Counted from the stretch's first letter, positions 35,836-45,908 are shown. The stretch is DNA of 64,000 nucleotides from Lyngbya confervoides BDU141951 (GCF_000817775.3 NZ_JTHE03000109.1:1-64000), one strand, 5' to 3'. The notes: generated by a model from the sequence alone, not told the origin. Numbers and translations: made by a program.

Positions 35836-36636
35836 ATGATAACTTTCTCCCTCACCTTTGCAACGGCCTTAATGTTTTCCGGACTGTTGGTGACCGGCTT
35901 AACTCTTTTGCCTCGGTTGGGGGCTGCGGGTAAAACAATCTTGCAGTTTTGTACCTATGCTCCGGGCCTGGATGCACTCCTGGCCTGTTTAATCTGGATT
36001 CCTTGGGTGGTGAGTGGCATGGGGGTTGGCTGGGTTGGCTTACTGGCGACCGTAGCCGCCCAGGTGGTCACCATGCAAGCCTGGATTGTGATCCATGAGC
36101 TGATCCATCGACCGGCTGCTCAAGGTCCACGTATTGTGGGGTTTCTTAATCAGCGGTATGGCTGGTGGCGCAATAACTTAGCCCTGTGGGTGACCTCGGT
36201 GGTGCTTCCGGTGTTCTTTTTAATCCGGTTTGCAGAACTTCTGCTTTATCCTTGTTTGGTGGTCTTGCTCGACTTCCGCCGCTACGATCATCGAGAGTGG
36301 GTGAGCGTGAGCCGCCAAAAATTTGAGGGGCTGGTTGGCCATGATTTGATTTGGTGCCTTTACTGCGACTGGATGACGGGGGTGTATTCCCTGGGAGCTG
36401 AAATGCTGCGCAATGTGGAGTCATTTTGGTGCCCTATTCGTTTTTACGACGGTAAGAAGTGCGAGAACTGTCAGCTGGATTTCCCTGATATTGCCCAGGG
36501 GTGGGTGGGCACCGATGGCTCTATGGCAGATGTGGTCAAAGTCTTAGAAGACAATACGCCTCGCGATCAACCCTGGAGGTGGCTCAGTCATCCAGATCGC
36601 TCATCGCGGGCCTCTTCCGGGTCTGAAAAGGGTTAA
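35836..36636 (+). CDS. Conserved membrane protein, unknown function
   Basis: This 266-residue protein has four or so hydrophobic segments in the first 140 residues (ITFSLTFATALMFSGLLVTG, LDALLACLIWIPWVVSGMG, GWVGLLATVAAQVVTMQ, LWVTSVVLPVFFLIRFAELLL). A soluble C-terminal part follows, with a His-rich and Cys-containing stretch: VIHELIHRPA near 92, and SFWCPIRFYDGKKCENCQLDF near 195-215. The HELIH is reminiscent of a zinc metalloprotease HExxH (H-E-L-I-H), but the protein is otherwise unlike known peptidase families, so this may be coincidence. Cys residues in the tail could bind metal. Confidence 0.65.
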   Translation: MITFSLTFATALMFSGLLVTGLTLLPRLGAAGKTILQFCTYAPGLDALLACLIWIPWVVSGMGVGWVGLLATVAAQVVTMQAWIVIHELIHRPAAQGPRIVGFLNQRYGWWRNNLALWVTSVVLPVFFLIRFAELLLYPCLVVLLDFRRYDHREWVSVSRQKFEGLVGHDLIWCLYCDWMTGVYSLGAEMLRNVESFWCPIRFYDGKKCENCQLDFPDIAQGWVGTDGSMADVVKVLEDNTPRDQPWRWLSHPDRSSRASSGSEKG

Positions 36637-36724
36637 TCAAAATCTCGCCCCATTTGAGGGGCAGGGCCACTTAGATTAGCGGGTAACGGCCCCTCCCCTT
36701 GTCCTGTTCTGCTTTGATTTTCCC

Positions 36725-38380
36725 CTAGCTCAGTCGCGCCAGGAGGGGGGCTGCCTGGATCAGACTCTGGGTATAGGGATGTTGGGGAGTTTTAAAGATT
36801 TCTGCTGTGGGTCCAATTTCAACGATTTTGCCCTGATGCATGACGGCAATGCGATCGCAGAAAAATCTGGCGACCCAGAGATCGTGGGTGATAAAGATAT
36901 AGGTGAGCTGCCGTTCTACCTTCAGGGACTGCATCAAATCCAGGACCTGGGATTGAATACTGGCATCCAGCATACTCACGGGCTCATCACAGATAATCAG
37001 CTGGGGCTGGGTAATGAGCGCCCGCGCGATGGCAACGCGCTGAAGCTGTCCCCCGGATAGATCGGAGGGGAGACGATGCACGTAGTCCTCCGCGGGGGTG
37101 AGCCCCACCCGCTCCATCAGCTTTTTGGCCTCTATGATCGCCTGATCCCAGGATTGGAGGCGATGGATCAGCAAGGGTTCGGCAATGCTGGTGCCGATTT
37201 TCATCATCGGGTTCAAGCAGGCGCGAGGATCTTGAAAAATCATCTGAATTTGACGGCGCATCTCCCGCAGCCTCTGGCCGCGCAGATCGGTCAGTTCAAC
37301 GCCCTTAAACTGCACGCTGCCTGACTTGGGGCGTGCGAGCTGGAGGATAGTACGAGACAAGGTACTTTTCCCACAGCCGGACTCGCCCACCAGCCCCAGG
37401 GTTTCGCCATTGCGCAGGGTGAGATCAATTTTGTCCACTGGCCGGATAATGCTGTCTTTTCCAGCGAATAGTCGAGCCAGGAGATTGGCCTCCTGTACGT
37501 AATATTGCTCGAGTTGGGTCAGCCGCAACAGGATGTTTTCCTCCCCTGGAGGATGGCTGGGATCAAAGGCTTCGGCGGTTTCCGTTTGTAAATGCAGGGC
37601 CGACTGCAGCAGCGACTGGGTATAGGGATGCTGGGGCCGGGTCAAAATTTGGTCCGCTTTCCCCAACTCCACCATTTGACCCTGGTACATGACCGCAACG
37701 CGATCGCAATATTCACTCACCAAGGCCAGGTCGTGGGAGATCAGCAGGAGCCCCATCTCCCGATCTCGACACAGGCGGGTCAGTTCCTGCAGGATTTGAG
37801 CGGAAACAGTAACATCCAGGCTGGTGGTGGGTTCGTCGGCAATCATCAGCTTGGGACCCAGGAGAAGGGCCAAGGCGATCGCCACCCGCTGGCGCATGCC
37901 GCCGCTAAATTCGTGGGGGTATTGGGTCCAGCGATCGCCGGGGATATTGACGGCCTTGAGGGTGTCGAGCACCTTTTTTTGCGCGGCGCCGTGGGATAGG
38001 GCTGGCTGATGAACCTTTAAGGTTTCAAGGCAGTGCTGTTTAATGGTCATCAGCGGATTGAGCCGCGTCATGGGGTCTTGGAAAATGTAGGCAATTTCCT
38101 CGCCCCGGAACTGGGTTAACGCGCTTCCAGAAAGGTGGCGAATATCGCGCTGGTTTAGGGTGCAGCGGCCCTCGACCCGGCTTCCCTTGGGCAGCAGATG
38201 CATCAGCGTCCGGCCCAGGGTGGATTTGCCGCAGCCCGACTCCCCCACCAGCCCCACGCACTCTCCTCGGCCCACGGTCAGGCTGAGTCCCTCAATCGCC
38301 CAGGTGGGGGAGGCCTCAGACTCTGATCCTAGAGGATAGGCTACCGATAGATCCTGAACCGAGAGCAGCACATCACTCAT
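36725..38380 (-). CDS. Oligopeptide-type ABC transporter, two fused ATPase domains
   Basis: This 551-residue cytosolic protein fuses two ABC ATPases like DppD/OppD and DppF/OppF. The first domain has [14 protein letters not shown] near 40, [14 protein letters not shown] near 160 and [13 protein letters not shown] near 182. The second has the same set, with [14 protein letters not shown] near 330, [14 protein letters not shown] near 445 and [13 protein letters not shown] near 465. The linker carries the [10 protein letters not shown] motif typical of the family. It should drive uptake of peptides, nickel or related solutes, but no cognate permease or binding protein is next to it. The longer frame to 38488 adds 36 low-quality residues; the ATG at 38380 overlaps the LivG-type stop in an ATGA, which fixes the start. 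Confidence 0.88.
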   Translation of the reverse strand: MSDVLLSVQDLSVAYPLGSESEASPTWAIEGLSLTVGRGECVGLVGESGCGKSTLGRTLMHLLPKGSRVEGRCTLNQRDIRHLSGSALTQFRGEEIAYIFQDPMTRLNPLMTIKQHCLETLKVHQPALSHGAAQKKVLDTLKAVNIPGDRWTQYPHEFSGGMRQRVAIALALLLGPKLMIADEPTTSLDVTVSAQILQELTRLCRDREMGLLLISHDLALVSEYCDRVAVMYQGQMVELGKADQILTRPQHPYTQSLLQSALHLQTETAEAFDPSHPPGEENILLRLTQLEQYYVQEANLLARLFAGKDSIIRPVDKIDLTLRNGETLGLVGESGCGKSTLSRTILQLARPKSGSVQFKGVELTDLRGQRLREMRRQIQMIFQDPRACLNPMMKIGTSIAEPLLIHRLQSWDQAIIEAKKLMERVGLTPAEDYVHRLPSDLSGGQLQRVAIARALITQPQLIICDEPVSMLDASIQSQVLDLMQSLKVERQLTYIFITHDLWVARFFCDRIAVMHQGKIVEIGPTAEIFKTPQHPYTQSLIQAAPLLARLS

Positions 38381-39168
38381 GGCGTTTGACCTAAATAGGC
38401 TTCCAAGACTTTGGCATCGGCTTGCACCTCCTCCGGTGTGCCAGTGGTGAGATTTTGCCCCTCGGCCAGCACCCACACCTGGTGGCACAGGGACATAATC
38501 ACATCCATATTGTGCTCAATAATTAAGAAGGTAATGCCTTCCTGGTTCCAGCGAACAATGTGATCGCAAATATCCTCAATGAGTTTGGGATTCACCCCGG
38601 CTGCTGGCTCATCCAGCAGAATCAGCTTTGGATTGGCCATCAGTGCCCGTGCCATCTCCAGGAGCTTGCGCTGCCCCCCTGAGAGAGATCCAGCATAGGC
38701 GTGAGCCATATGTCCTAACCCCACGGTTTCGAGCAAATCCAGGGCTCGGGCTCGCTGAAGCTGCTCCTCTTTCACAATCTTGGGGTGTCTGGGGCGCAGC
38801 CAAACATTGCGCAGCCGTTCGCCGGTCTGCTGTTGTACGGCCAGCAGCATATTTTCTAAAACCGAGAGCCGCGAGAGGACCCGAGCCACCTGAAAGGTCC
38901 GCACCATGCCGCGCTGCGAGATTTGGTGGGGCGCAAGGGTTTCAATGCGTTGCCGATCAAAGATAACCTGGCCGCTATCGGGCTGGATGAAGTTGCACAG
39001 CAGGTTAAACAGGGTGGTTTTGCCCGCTCCGTTTGGGCCAATTAAGCCCACAATCTGACCGGTCTGAACATTCAGGTGGACATCTTGAACGGCCCGTAAG
39101 CCTCCAAAGGACTTACTCAAATGCTGGGCCGATAGGAGTGCCGTGCTGGAAACAGCGTTAGCGACCAA
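38377..39168 (-). CDS. LivG-type ABC ATPase of branched-chain amino acid uptake
   Basis: This is a 263-residue ATPase of the HAAT (LivG/BraF/UrtD) class. Walker A is GPNGAGKTTLFN near 42-53. The family-specific insert GMVRTFQVARVLSRLSVLENML lies near 90, the signature SGGQRKLLEMARALM near 163 and Walker B LILLDEPAAGVNP near 183. The C-terminal VWVLAEGQNLTTGTPEEV is typical. It overlaps the LivM-type permease gene by 11 bp and the double-ATPase gene by 4 bp. It is likely the energising subunit of an uptake system for neutral or branched amino acids, as in the cyanobacterial Nat system; which substrate is not decidable here. Confidence 0.9.
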   Translation of the reverse strand: MVANAVSSTALLSAQHLSKSFGGLRAVQDVHLNVQTGQIVGLIGPNGAGKTTLFNLLCNFIQPDSGQVIFDRQRIETLAPHQISQRGMVRTFQVARVLSRLSVLENMLLAVQQQTGERLRNVWLRPRHPKIVKEEQLQRARALDLLETVGLGHMAHAYAGSLSGGQRKLLEMARALMANPKLILLDEPAAGVNPKLIEDICDHIVRWNQEGITFLIIEHNMDVIMSLCHQVWVLAEGQNLTTGTPEEVQADAKVLEAYLGQTP

Positions 39169-40459
39169 GGGTTAATTCCTCCTTCTTGCCAAGGATGCCC
39201 TGGGGTCGCCAGATCATCAAAACAATCAGCAGCAGGCCAATCACCATCACCCGAAAGGCACCGGCTTGGTCGCTGTTTAAGGAGAGGGCGGGTAGGAGAA
39301 AGCGCGTTAAGGAGTCGTAGGCCCAAAAAATTGTGGCCCCCAACAGCGTACCAACGTTGCTGCCCGATCCTCCCAGGACCACCATGATCCAGGCGTTAAA
39401 GGTGACCAACGGGATAAAATTGTCGGGATTGATGTAGGTGAGATTCCAAGCAAAAAACGCCCCGGCTAATCCCGCGATCGCGCCCCCCAGCATGAAAGAT
39501 TGCATTTTGTAGCGAAATACGTCCTTCCCGAGGGCTTTGACCACGGCTTCATCCTCTCGCACCGCCTTTAAGACTCGGCCCCAGGGCGAATGGACGAGTT
39601 CTTCTAAGCGCCAGAAGACAAAGGCAACCGTGATCACCAGCAGCCACATTAATCCCACCTTGTAGCTGTAGTTAAATATGAGCGAAACCACCCCGGCCAG
39701 GATCACCATCCCCACCAACCCCACAAGGGCTGTGACGCTGGCGCGGGTCACAAACTGTCCCCAAGTGGATCGTTGAAATGCTCTTTGGGGATCTCGAAAC
39801 TGACTGAAGACACAAGCACTTCCGCCACTGATGGTTACCAGACTGAGCAGCAGGAAGACGAGATTGACCGTGACCCCCAACCAGAAAAAAAAGGTGGTGG
39901 ATCCCACCATGATCAGCCAGCTGCCAAACCCGGAACTGATCCGCAGCCGCGATCGCACCGGTTGAGTCTCCAGGGTGTTTTGGGCCTGATCCACCATCCA
40001 GCGCCAGAGTAGCCAGGTGGAAAATCCGGCAATCCCAAGGAGCACGAGGGCCATACCGTACCTGATCCACAGGTTGGGGTCAAAACTTTCCAGGGGGAGG
40101 GGATAGTTGTAAACCCCCTTGGTTCCGTTGGTAATGTCTTCTTCGTTGAGGGCAATGAGGCGCACGACCTCCGAAACCCCAATGGTGACAATGGCCAGGT
40201 AGTCTTCTCGGAGTCTCAGGGTCGATAGGCCAATGATAAAGCCCAAGATCGCAGCCAGAATCATGCCCGCCCCAACCGCCAAGATCAGCGGGACTCCGGC
40301 CCGACTGAGCAGCACCGTGGTGTAGGCTCCCACTGTCATGAAGGCCACATGACCAAAGTTGACCAGTCCGGTGAATCCCCATTGCAGGTTAAGGCCTAAG
40401 GCAAAGAGCGCAAAACTGGCGGTCAAAATCGCAATGGATGAAACAAGGTAATCGACCAT
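39158..40459 (-). CDS. LivM-type ABC permease
   Basis: This 433-residue inner-membrane permease has about ten hydrophobic segments. LivM landmarks are ALGLNLQWGFTGLVNFGHVAFMTVGAYT (in pieces) near residues 20-45, LRLREDYLAIVTIGVSEVVRL near 80-100, and the EAA-like loop HSPWGRVLKAVREDEAVVKALGKD near 305-330. It is longer than the usual 320-380 residues, mainly through a loop and TM region between residues ~140 and 270. I use the ATG at 40459 (MVDYLVSS), which matches the family start, not the in-frame ATG at 40531. The gene heads the operon LivM-LivG-double ATPase. No periplasmic binding protein gene is adjacent. Confidence 0.88.
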   Translation of the reverse strand: MVDYLVSSIAILTASFALFALGLNLQWGFTGLVNFGHVAFMTVGAYTTVLLSRAGVPLILAVGAGMILAAILGFIIGLSTLRLREDYLAIVTIGVSEVVRLIALNEEDITNGTKGVYNYPLPLESFDPNLWIRYGMALVLLGIAGFSTWLLWRWMVDQAQNTLETQPVRSRLRISSGFGSWLIMVGSTTFFFWLGVTVNLVFLLLSLVTISGGSACVFSQFRDPQRAFQRSTWGQFVTRASVTALVGLVGMVILAGVVSLIFNYSYKVGLMWLLVITVAFVFWRLEELVHSPWGRVLKAVREDEAVVKALGKDVFRYKMQSFMLGGAIAGLAGAFFAWNLTYINPDNFIPLVTFNAWIMVVLGGSGSNVGTLLGATIFWAYDSLTRFLLPALSLNSDQAGAFRVMVIGLLLIVLMIWRPQGILGKKEELTLGR

Positions 40460-40582
40460 ACAGGCAGGCGCAGGCGTCAAAGCGTAATGATTGTACCAGC
40501 TCTTGCCAAGGAGAACCGCGTTTATTTTCAACGGCGGTAACCTGTGGGCACTGCCGAAACTCCAGAGGTCATGCCACAGACG

Positions 40583-41857
40583 CTAAAATCGTTTCACCTG
40601 TCGATGGTTGGCCACGGACTCGGCGAGTCCCAAGGCAATGAAGTTGGTTAACAGCGCCGATCGGCCATAGCTGATCCAGGGTAGGGGAATCCCGGTGACC
40701 GGGGCTAACCCAATGGTCATGCTGATATTCACAAATACCTGAAAAATCACCATGGATAAAATGCCGATGCAAAGTAACGATCCAAAGTCGTCCTTGGAGG
40801 TGCGGGCAATCATCACCAGTCGCCAGCAAATCACCCAAAATGCGACCAGAATCGCCACACTACCCACATAGCCTAGCTGCTCACCAATGGCTGAAAAAAT
40901 AAAGTCGGTGTGCTGCTCTGGAATAAATTGCAGCTTGGTTTGGTGTCCGTTATTTAACCCCTGGCCGAAGAGTCCTCCTGACCCGATGGCAATGCGAGAC
41001 TGGATCAGGTGATATCCACCCCCGAGGGGGTCTTTTTCCGGCTCAATAAATAAAATAATGCGCTCCTGCTGATAGTCCTTGAGCAACCCCCAGGCCTTCT
41101 GGCCGAGAAAACCAGCCAGTCCGTTGAGACTTACGGCGCTGATGGCTGCAAAGATTTTGTGCTTAAAGCTGAAGGCTGCTACGGAGGCCAGAAAAAAGGC
41201 CCACCCACCATAAATCTGATATTTCAGGGGCTCCTGAATTGGAATATTCGATAAAATTACGGAAATCAGGGGGCTGAGGGCCAAAAATATCCAGCCGAGT
41301 TTGGCCCTGGCCCAGTACAGCATGCCAATGCTCACAGCCCCAAACACCAGGGAGGTGCCCAGGTCGGGCTGAATGAGGACCAAGCCCCAGGGAAGGGCAA
41401 TAATGGCCAGGGTGCGAAAGATAGAAACTAGCTTGTCGGCTCGCCAGTGCTGCAGCAGCGCGGCGAGGGAGATAATGGCCCCTACTTTGGCAAATTCCGA
41501 GGGCTGCAGGTTAAATCCGCCCACAGAAATCCAGCGCTGGGCGCCTAATTCACTGGTGCCGATGAAGACCACCAGTAACAGAGACAGATTTGTGAGCAGA
41601 TAGAGAATCCAGTGCCAGCGCAGAATCAAATGGTAGCGAAATCGCGCCAGCAGCAAGGCGATACCAATGCCCACTAGCCCTGTCACCCAGTGCTGGACCC
41701 AATCGGTCCAGCCGCCCCGCAGTTGGGTGCTGCGAATGAGTAATCCCCCCAGGAGGGTGAGGGTTACCACGACGCCAAACAAAATTTTATCCATGCCTTG
41801 CCAGGGCTGGATCCAGGCTTTCCACTGCTGAAATTTAAAGGGCGATCGCCGCAGCAT
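40583..41857 (-). CDS. Rod-shape SEDS protein RodA
   Basis: RodA polymerises glycan strands of peptidoglycan with a class B PBP during elongation. The 424-residue protein has about ten TM segments. SEDS landmarks are GGFNLQPSEFAKVGAI near 115, LILIQPDLGTSLVF near 160 and the long extracytoplasmic region PEKDPLGGGYHLIQSRIAIGSGGLFGQGLNNG near 270-305. The C-terminal VTGIPLPWISYGRSALLTNFIALGL contains the conserved PxxSYG. The relatively long N-terminus and the absence of cell-division genes nearby favour RodA over FtsW. Confidence 0.92.
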   Translation of the reverse strand: MLRRSPFKFQQWKAWIQPWQGMDKILFGVVVTLTLLGGLLIRSTQLRGGWTDWVQHWVTGLVGIGIALLLARFRYHLILRWHWILYLLTNLSLLLVVFIGTSELGAQRWISVGGFNLQPSEFAKVGAIISLAALLQHWRADKLVSIFRTLAIIALPWGLVLIQPDLGTSLVFGAVSIGMLYWARAKLGWIFLALSPLISVILSNIPIQEPLKYQIYGGWAFFLASVAAFSFKHKIFAAISAVSLNGLAGFLGQKAWGLLKDYQQERIILFIEPEKDPLGGGYHLIQSRIAIGSGGLFGQGLNNGHQTKLQFIPEQHTDFIFSAIGEQLGYVGSVAILVAFWVICWRLVMIARTSKDDFGSLLCIGILSMVIFQVFVNISMTIGLAPVTGIPLPWISYGRSALLTNFIALGLAESVANHRQVKRF

Positions 41858-41974
41858 GGTGACCCCAGTGACAATAAAAATGGGTGAGGGAAGGGCAGCG
41901 CCTGATCCAAGCGCTGTTCAATGGGTGTTTTCCACCAGAGGCAGATATCTTAAGGATGCCCCAATCAGGAGCAT

Positions 41975-43039
41975 TTAAGCGGTCAGGGCTGCCACCGAAA
42001 CTTTTCCGGCAACGGCCTGGGCTATGTCGCGCAGTGCTTGGGCCGAGGCAGAATCTGGCTGCGAAAGAAGGATGGGTTGACCCGCGTCTCCACCTTGACG
42101 GACAGACATCTCTAAGGGAACGCGTCCTAGCAGTGGTAGGCCCAACTCCTGGGTGAGTGCGGCTCCGCCGCCGGACCCAAAGATATCGTATTGCCTCTCG
42201 GGCAGGTCAGGAGGAATAAAATAGCTCATATTTTCCACGACGCCCAGCACGGAAACCCCCAGCTGCTGGAACATTTTCAGCCCCTTGCGGGCATCCAGGA
42301 TTGCCACATTTTGGGGCGTGCTGACAATTACAACCCCGGCCATGGGAACAGCCTGAGCCAGTGTGAGCTGGGCATCGCCGGTTCCGGGGGGCAGATCAAT
42401 AATTAAATAGTCTAGGTTTCCCCAGTTCACCTGATAGAGAAACTGGCGAATAATTCCATTTAGCATTGGACCTCGCCAGATCACGGGCTGATCGCGATCA
42501 ATTAAAAATCCCATGGACACCAGTTTAATGCCGTAGTTTTCGGCTGGCTGCAGGATATCTCCCGTGGGGTGTTTTTGAACTTCAATCACCGCATCTTCGA
42601 GATCTAGCATGGTGGGCACATTGGGGCCGTAAATATCGGCATCAATCATGCCCACGGCGGCCCCGCTCTGGGCCAGCGCCACGGCAATGTTGACGGAGAC
42701 GGTGCTCTTGCCAACGCCTCCTTTGCCACTGGAAACTGCGATGATGTTTTTAACTCCAGGGATGGAGGTGCGATCGGGCAGGCTCTTTTGCTGAGGAGTT
42801 TCTGCGGTGACCTCCACCTCAACGGAGGTGACCTCTGGCAAAGTCTGCACGGCGGCTTTGCACTCCTCTACGATAAACTCGCGCAGGGGACAAGCGGGGG
42901 TGGTGAGGACGAGGGTGAACTTTACCTGGCCCTGATGAACACTGACGTTCCGAATCATATTGAGATCCACCAAACTCTTCTGGAGTTCAGGATCTTGAAC
43001 GGGCTTGAGGGCATCGAGGACGGCAGCTTGGGTTGGCAT
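41975..43039 (-). CDS. Mrp/ApbC iron-sulfur carrier ATPase
   Basis: This P-loop ATPase carries Fe-S clusters to apoproteins in the cytosol. The N-terminal ~90 residues are the MIP18/DUF59-like domain (VLDALKPVQDPELQKSLVDLNMI). The deviant Walker A SSGKGGVGKST is near 107, DADIYGPN near 139, and DLPPGTGDAQLTLAQ near 220. The CxxC that bridges the cluster in many Mrp proteins is not obvious, which is also seen in other family members. 354 residues, normal. It diverges from the hydrolase gene with a 113-bp gap. Confidence 0.92.
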   Translation of the reverse strand: MPTQAAVLDALKPVQDPELQKSLVDLNMIRNVSVHQGQVKFTLVLTTPACPLREFIVEECKAAVQTLPEVTSVEVEVTAETPQQKSLPDRTSIPGVKNIIAVSSGKGGVGKSTVSVNIAVALAQSGAAVGMIDADIYGPNVPTMLDLEDAVIEVQKHPTGDILQPAENYGIKLVSMGFLIDRDQPVIWRGPMLNGIIRQFLYQVNWGNLDYLIIDLPPGTGDAQLTLAQAVPMAGVVIVSTPQNVAILDARKGLKMFQQLGVSVLGVVENMSYFIPPDLPERQYDIFGSGGGAALTQELGLPLLGRVPLEMSVRQGGDAGQPILLSQPDSASAQALRDIAQAVAGKVSVAALTA

Positions 43040-43152
43040 CGTTGGAAGAGTCAGAGCGAATCACACAATCATGTGTGCATCTTAACGTTTTGTGACGCCC
43101 GCGCTGAAAAAAGAGTCTCTAAAATCAAAGACATTCCCCCTAGAGCGATGCC

Positions 43153-43983
43153 GTGGCGATCAACCTTGACTACAGCTTGGCGGGGCCCTGGGACAGTTCC
43201 AGAATTCCTCTCCTCTGTCTCCATGGCCATCCCGGATCCAAGGCCTGCATGCAGGTGTTTACCCAGTCCCTGGCCCAGTCCTGGCCCACCCTCACTCCCG
43301 ACCTGCGTGGTTACGGCCAGTCTCAAGTGCGGCGACCTTTTCCGATGTCGCAGCATTTGCTGGATCTAGATCAGTTGCTGCGCGATCGCCAGATTGATGA
43401 ATGCGTGGTGCTGGGGTGGTCCCTGGGCGGAATTTTGAGCCTGGAGCTAGCCCTTGCTCAGCCCCAGCGGGTGAAGGGGATGATCCTAATTGCCTCGGCC
43501 GCCGATCCCCGCAGCAGCCACCCGCCCATTACCTGGCAAGATAATGTCCTCACAGCGATCGCCTCCCTGCTGAATCGTTGGAAACCAGGCTGGCCGTGGA
43601 ATATCCGCCAGTTTGGGCAGCGATCGCTCTATCGGTATTTGGTTCAGACCCACCGGCCTCAAACCTACCGCTACCTGGCCCGCGATGCTTGGCCCGCCTT
43701 CTTCCGCACCTCAAAATTTGCACACCGATCGCTCCAGGAGGCCCTGCGGCAAGGCTATAACCGCGAAGCTCAGCTTGCGTCCATTCCTTGCCCCGTTCTG
43801 GTGCTGGCTGGCGAGGGCGATCGCCACATTACCGCCCGATCTAGCTATCGAACCGCCTGTGAGCTGCCTCGGAGTACCTGGATTTGCTATCCCCACTGCG
43901 CCCATCTTTTTCCCTGGGAATATCCCGAGGAAATCAATGCCGCCATCCATCAATGGCTATCGCAGCATTTTGATTCCTTTTGA
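43153..43983 (+). CDS. Alpha/beta-hydrolase, BioH-like
   Basis: This 276-residue serine hydrolase has the nucleophile in GWSLGG near residue 100, an oxyanion segment HGHPGSK near 25, and the catalytic His in HCAHLFPWEYPEE near 255. The likely acid is in LAGEGDRHI near 220. The fold is that of BioH-type esterases, which in some bacteria demethylate pimeloyl-ACP methyl ester; other small-ester roles are equally possible. The start is a GTG at 43153; no better ATG exists in frame. It converges on the DUF1816 gene, whose stop begins at the next base. Confidence 0.8.
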   Translation: MAINLDYSLAGPWDSSRIPLLCLHGHPGSKACMQVFTQSLAQSWPTLTPDLRGYGQSQVRRPFPMSQHLLDLDQLLRDRQIDECVVLGWSLGGILSLELALAQPQRVKGMILIASAADPRSSHPPITWQDNVLTAIASLLNRWKPGWPWNIRQFGQRSLYRYLVQTHRPQTYRYLARDAWPAFFRTSKFAHRSLQEALRQGYNREAQLASIPCPVLVLAGEGDRHITARSSYRTACELPRSTWICYPHCAHLFPWEYPEEINAAIHQWLSQHFDSF

Positions 43984-44262
43984 TTAATCCTCTGAAACAG
44001 TTACTTGAGTTGGCTTACAGCGCCGAACTAACGCTTCAATTCCCTCGGCTTGCTCAAGCTCAAGATCTTGGACATAGCCGGGTAGAGCAGATTCCGCTTC
44101 TCCAGAGGTCAAAAACGGTCCAAAATAGTACAGACATCGAGGTGAATGGGTCCGAACCTCAACCCACCAGGCTAATCCCAAACGATTATAAATGTCGGCA
44201 ACTTGTACTTTTAATCCTGATGTGGATCTTGTTTTCACCACGTTGAGTCCTTTATTATTCAT
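43984..44262 (-). CDS. DUF1816 small protein
   Basis: This 92-residue protein has the block LAWWVEVRTHSPRCLYYFGPF (first 20 residues of it) and SGEAESALPGYVQDLELEQAEGI, characteristic of DUF1816, a family I associate with cyanobacteria and with phycobilisome or stress contexts. No enzyme motif is visible. Its 3' end abuts the hydrolase stop at 43983, so the two genes converge with no spacer. The function is unknown. Confidence 0.75.
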   Translation of the reverse strand: MNNKGLNVVKTRSTSGLKVQVADIYNRLGLAWWVEVRTHSPRCLYYFGPFLTSGEAESALPGYVQDLELEQAEGIEALVRRCKPTQVTVSED

Positions 44263-44476
44263 TCCTAAAAATTAAGATAGAAAGCCGTACGTTGACTGTC
44301 GAAAGTCGGTCCCTAAATCAAGACTAGTCATCGAAGATCAAGTGTCTAGGAGTGAATCATCGAGGCCTTGTGTCATCACCATAGCAGCGATAATGGGTTT
44401 TCTTCCAGCCGACCAAAGGGTGATTTTACTTGACCTTAGCTTAACCTCCCCAGATAAATCGTGGCGAACAATACCC

Positions 44477-45484
44477 TTATTGGATCCCCTTCTGGGTTCT
44501 TTGGCGGACCATTTCGTAGAGGGCAATGCCTGCGGCCACAGAGGCATTGAGACTTTGGGTCAGTCCCAGGAGGGGAATAGTCCCCACTCCATCACAGTGT
44601 TTTTGCGTGACTCGGCTTAGCCCCTTGCCTTCAGAGCCAATCACCAACACCACTGCCCCGGTCAGAGGAAGCGCCTGAATGGAGTCAGTCGCGTCCAGGG
44701 TCAGTCCATAGACCCAATATCCAGACTCTTTTAAGGTGTCCAGTGCCTGGTTTAAATTGATCACCCGGGCAATGGGCAGGCGCTCCAAGGCCCCCGCCGC
44801 CACTTTTGCGACGGTGGCGCCCACGCTTGCCGATCGCCGTTGGGGAAGAACCAATCCCTGCGCCCCTAGGGCCTCTGTGCTACGAATAATTGCCCCCAGA
44901 TTATGGGGGTCGGTGATCCCATCCACTGCCACCAAAATGGGATCACGTTTCTGCTGCATCGCTGCGGTCATTAGCCCTTGAAGGTCGAGATAGGCACAGG
45001 CTCCTACCTGGGCAACGATCCCTTGATGATTTCCGTAGTGGGTGAGCTGATTGAGCCGAGTAGAACTCACATCATCAATAATGACTCCCCTAGCCCGATA
45101 GTCTGAGAGCAGAGCCATGAGTTCAGAATTTTGGCGCAGGCTTGGGGTGATCCAAACCCGATTCAGGGGACGCTGATTTTTAAGGGCTGCGATCACCGTG
45201 TGGCGGCCAAAGATTAAATCTTCTCGATTCTGCCCCAGATCCTCGTCGGGCCTTGGAGACCCCTCCTGCTGAGGAGTAGAGACCCGAGGCGGCCGCTTCT
45301 GGCTTGATGTTTGCCGGATCGGGCGATCGGGGGATCGTGTCCGCGGATCGGATCGACTCGACGGTCCCTTTCGAGAGGACGCTCTCTGCTTTTTGGGTTT
45401 CATTCCCATAACCTCGCAAGACGGTAAATTGATCCGCTCCTGAGCTAGGAGAGACGATCCCCTGCAGAGAGGTAAATCCTTCAC
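44477..45484 (-). CDS. 23S rRNA 2'-O-methyltransferase (RlmB-type SpoU)
   Basis: SPOUT-class methyltransferase that, by family, methylates the ribose of G2251 in 23S rRNA. After a basic, low-complexity N-terminal ~80 residues comes the substrate-binding domain ([24 protein letters not shown]) near 90. The knotted SAM domain follows, with the SpoU motifs [21 protein letters not shown] near 190, [13 protein letters not shown] near 280 and [22 protein letters not shown] near 305. The frame starts at a GTG at 45484 that overlaps the mrnC stop (GTGA). An internal ATG at 45409 is an alternative start that would shorten the basic tail. Confidence 0.9.
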   Translation of the reverse strand: MKDLPLCRGSSLLAQERINLPSCEVMGMKPKKQRASSRKGPSSRSDPRTRSPDRPIRQTSSQKRPPRVSTPQQEGSPRPDEDLGQNREDLIFGRHTVIAALKNQRPLNRVWITPSLRQNSELMALLSDYRARGVIIDDVSSTRLNQLTHYGNHQGIVAQVGACAYLDLQGLMTAAMQQKRDPILVAVDGITDPHNLGAIIRSTEALGAQGLVLPQRRSASVGATVAKVAAGALERLPIARVINLNQALDTLKESGYWVYGLTLDATDSIQALPLTGAVVLVIGSEGKGLSRVTQKHCDGVGTIPLLGLTQSLNASVAAGIALYEMVRQRTQKGIQ

Positions 45485-45897
45485 GAACCTAGCGCTGGAG
45501 GGATCTGCGTGAGCAACTCTTGAAGTCGCGCTTGATCCGTTAAAAAGAGATAGCCAAGCAGGGCTTCAAAGCCGCTGGCCTGTTGATAAATACTCAGGGA
45601 AAGCCTCTTGGGCTTTCCAAAGGCTGCGTTGCGGCCCCGACGATAAATCGTGAGTTCAGACTCCGTGAGGTAGGGCAACAGGATTTGCACAAACTCTGCC
45701 TGGGATTCTGCCTTAACCTGCGCAACCACCTGTTGATGGTAGGTCTGAATCCTTTGAGGGGGAAAGGCAAAATGGGACCGGGCCAATAACTCAAATACCG
45801 CATCACCCAGGTAGGCAAGGGAAGCAGGAGATAGCGCCTGCACCTCTCGCATCGATCGTGCTGGGGAAAACAGATCGGCGGACTCGAACTGCATCAC
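45481..45897 (-). CDS. Mini-ribonuclease III
   Basis: MrnC is the RNase III catalytic domain without the dsRNA-binding domain; in Bacillus it matures 23S rRNA. The 138-residue protein shows [20 protein letters not shown], with the catalytic Asp32 in the YLGDAVFE signature, and the distal acidic site in [13 protein letters not shown] near 112. It overlaps the rlmB-type gene by 4 bp, joining two 23S rRNA maturation functions in one transcript, and follows the STAS gene after 11 bp. Confidence 0.92.
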   Translation of the reverse strand: MMQFESADLFSPARSMREVQALSPASLAYLGDAVFELLARSHFAFPPQRIQTYHQQVVAQVKAESQAEFVQILLPYLTESELTIYRRGRNAAFGKPKRLSLSIYQQASGFEALLGYLFLTDQARLQELLTQIPPALGS

Positions 45898-45908
45898 GAT
45901 GCGCAGAC

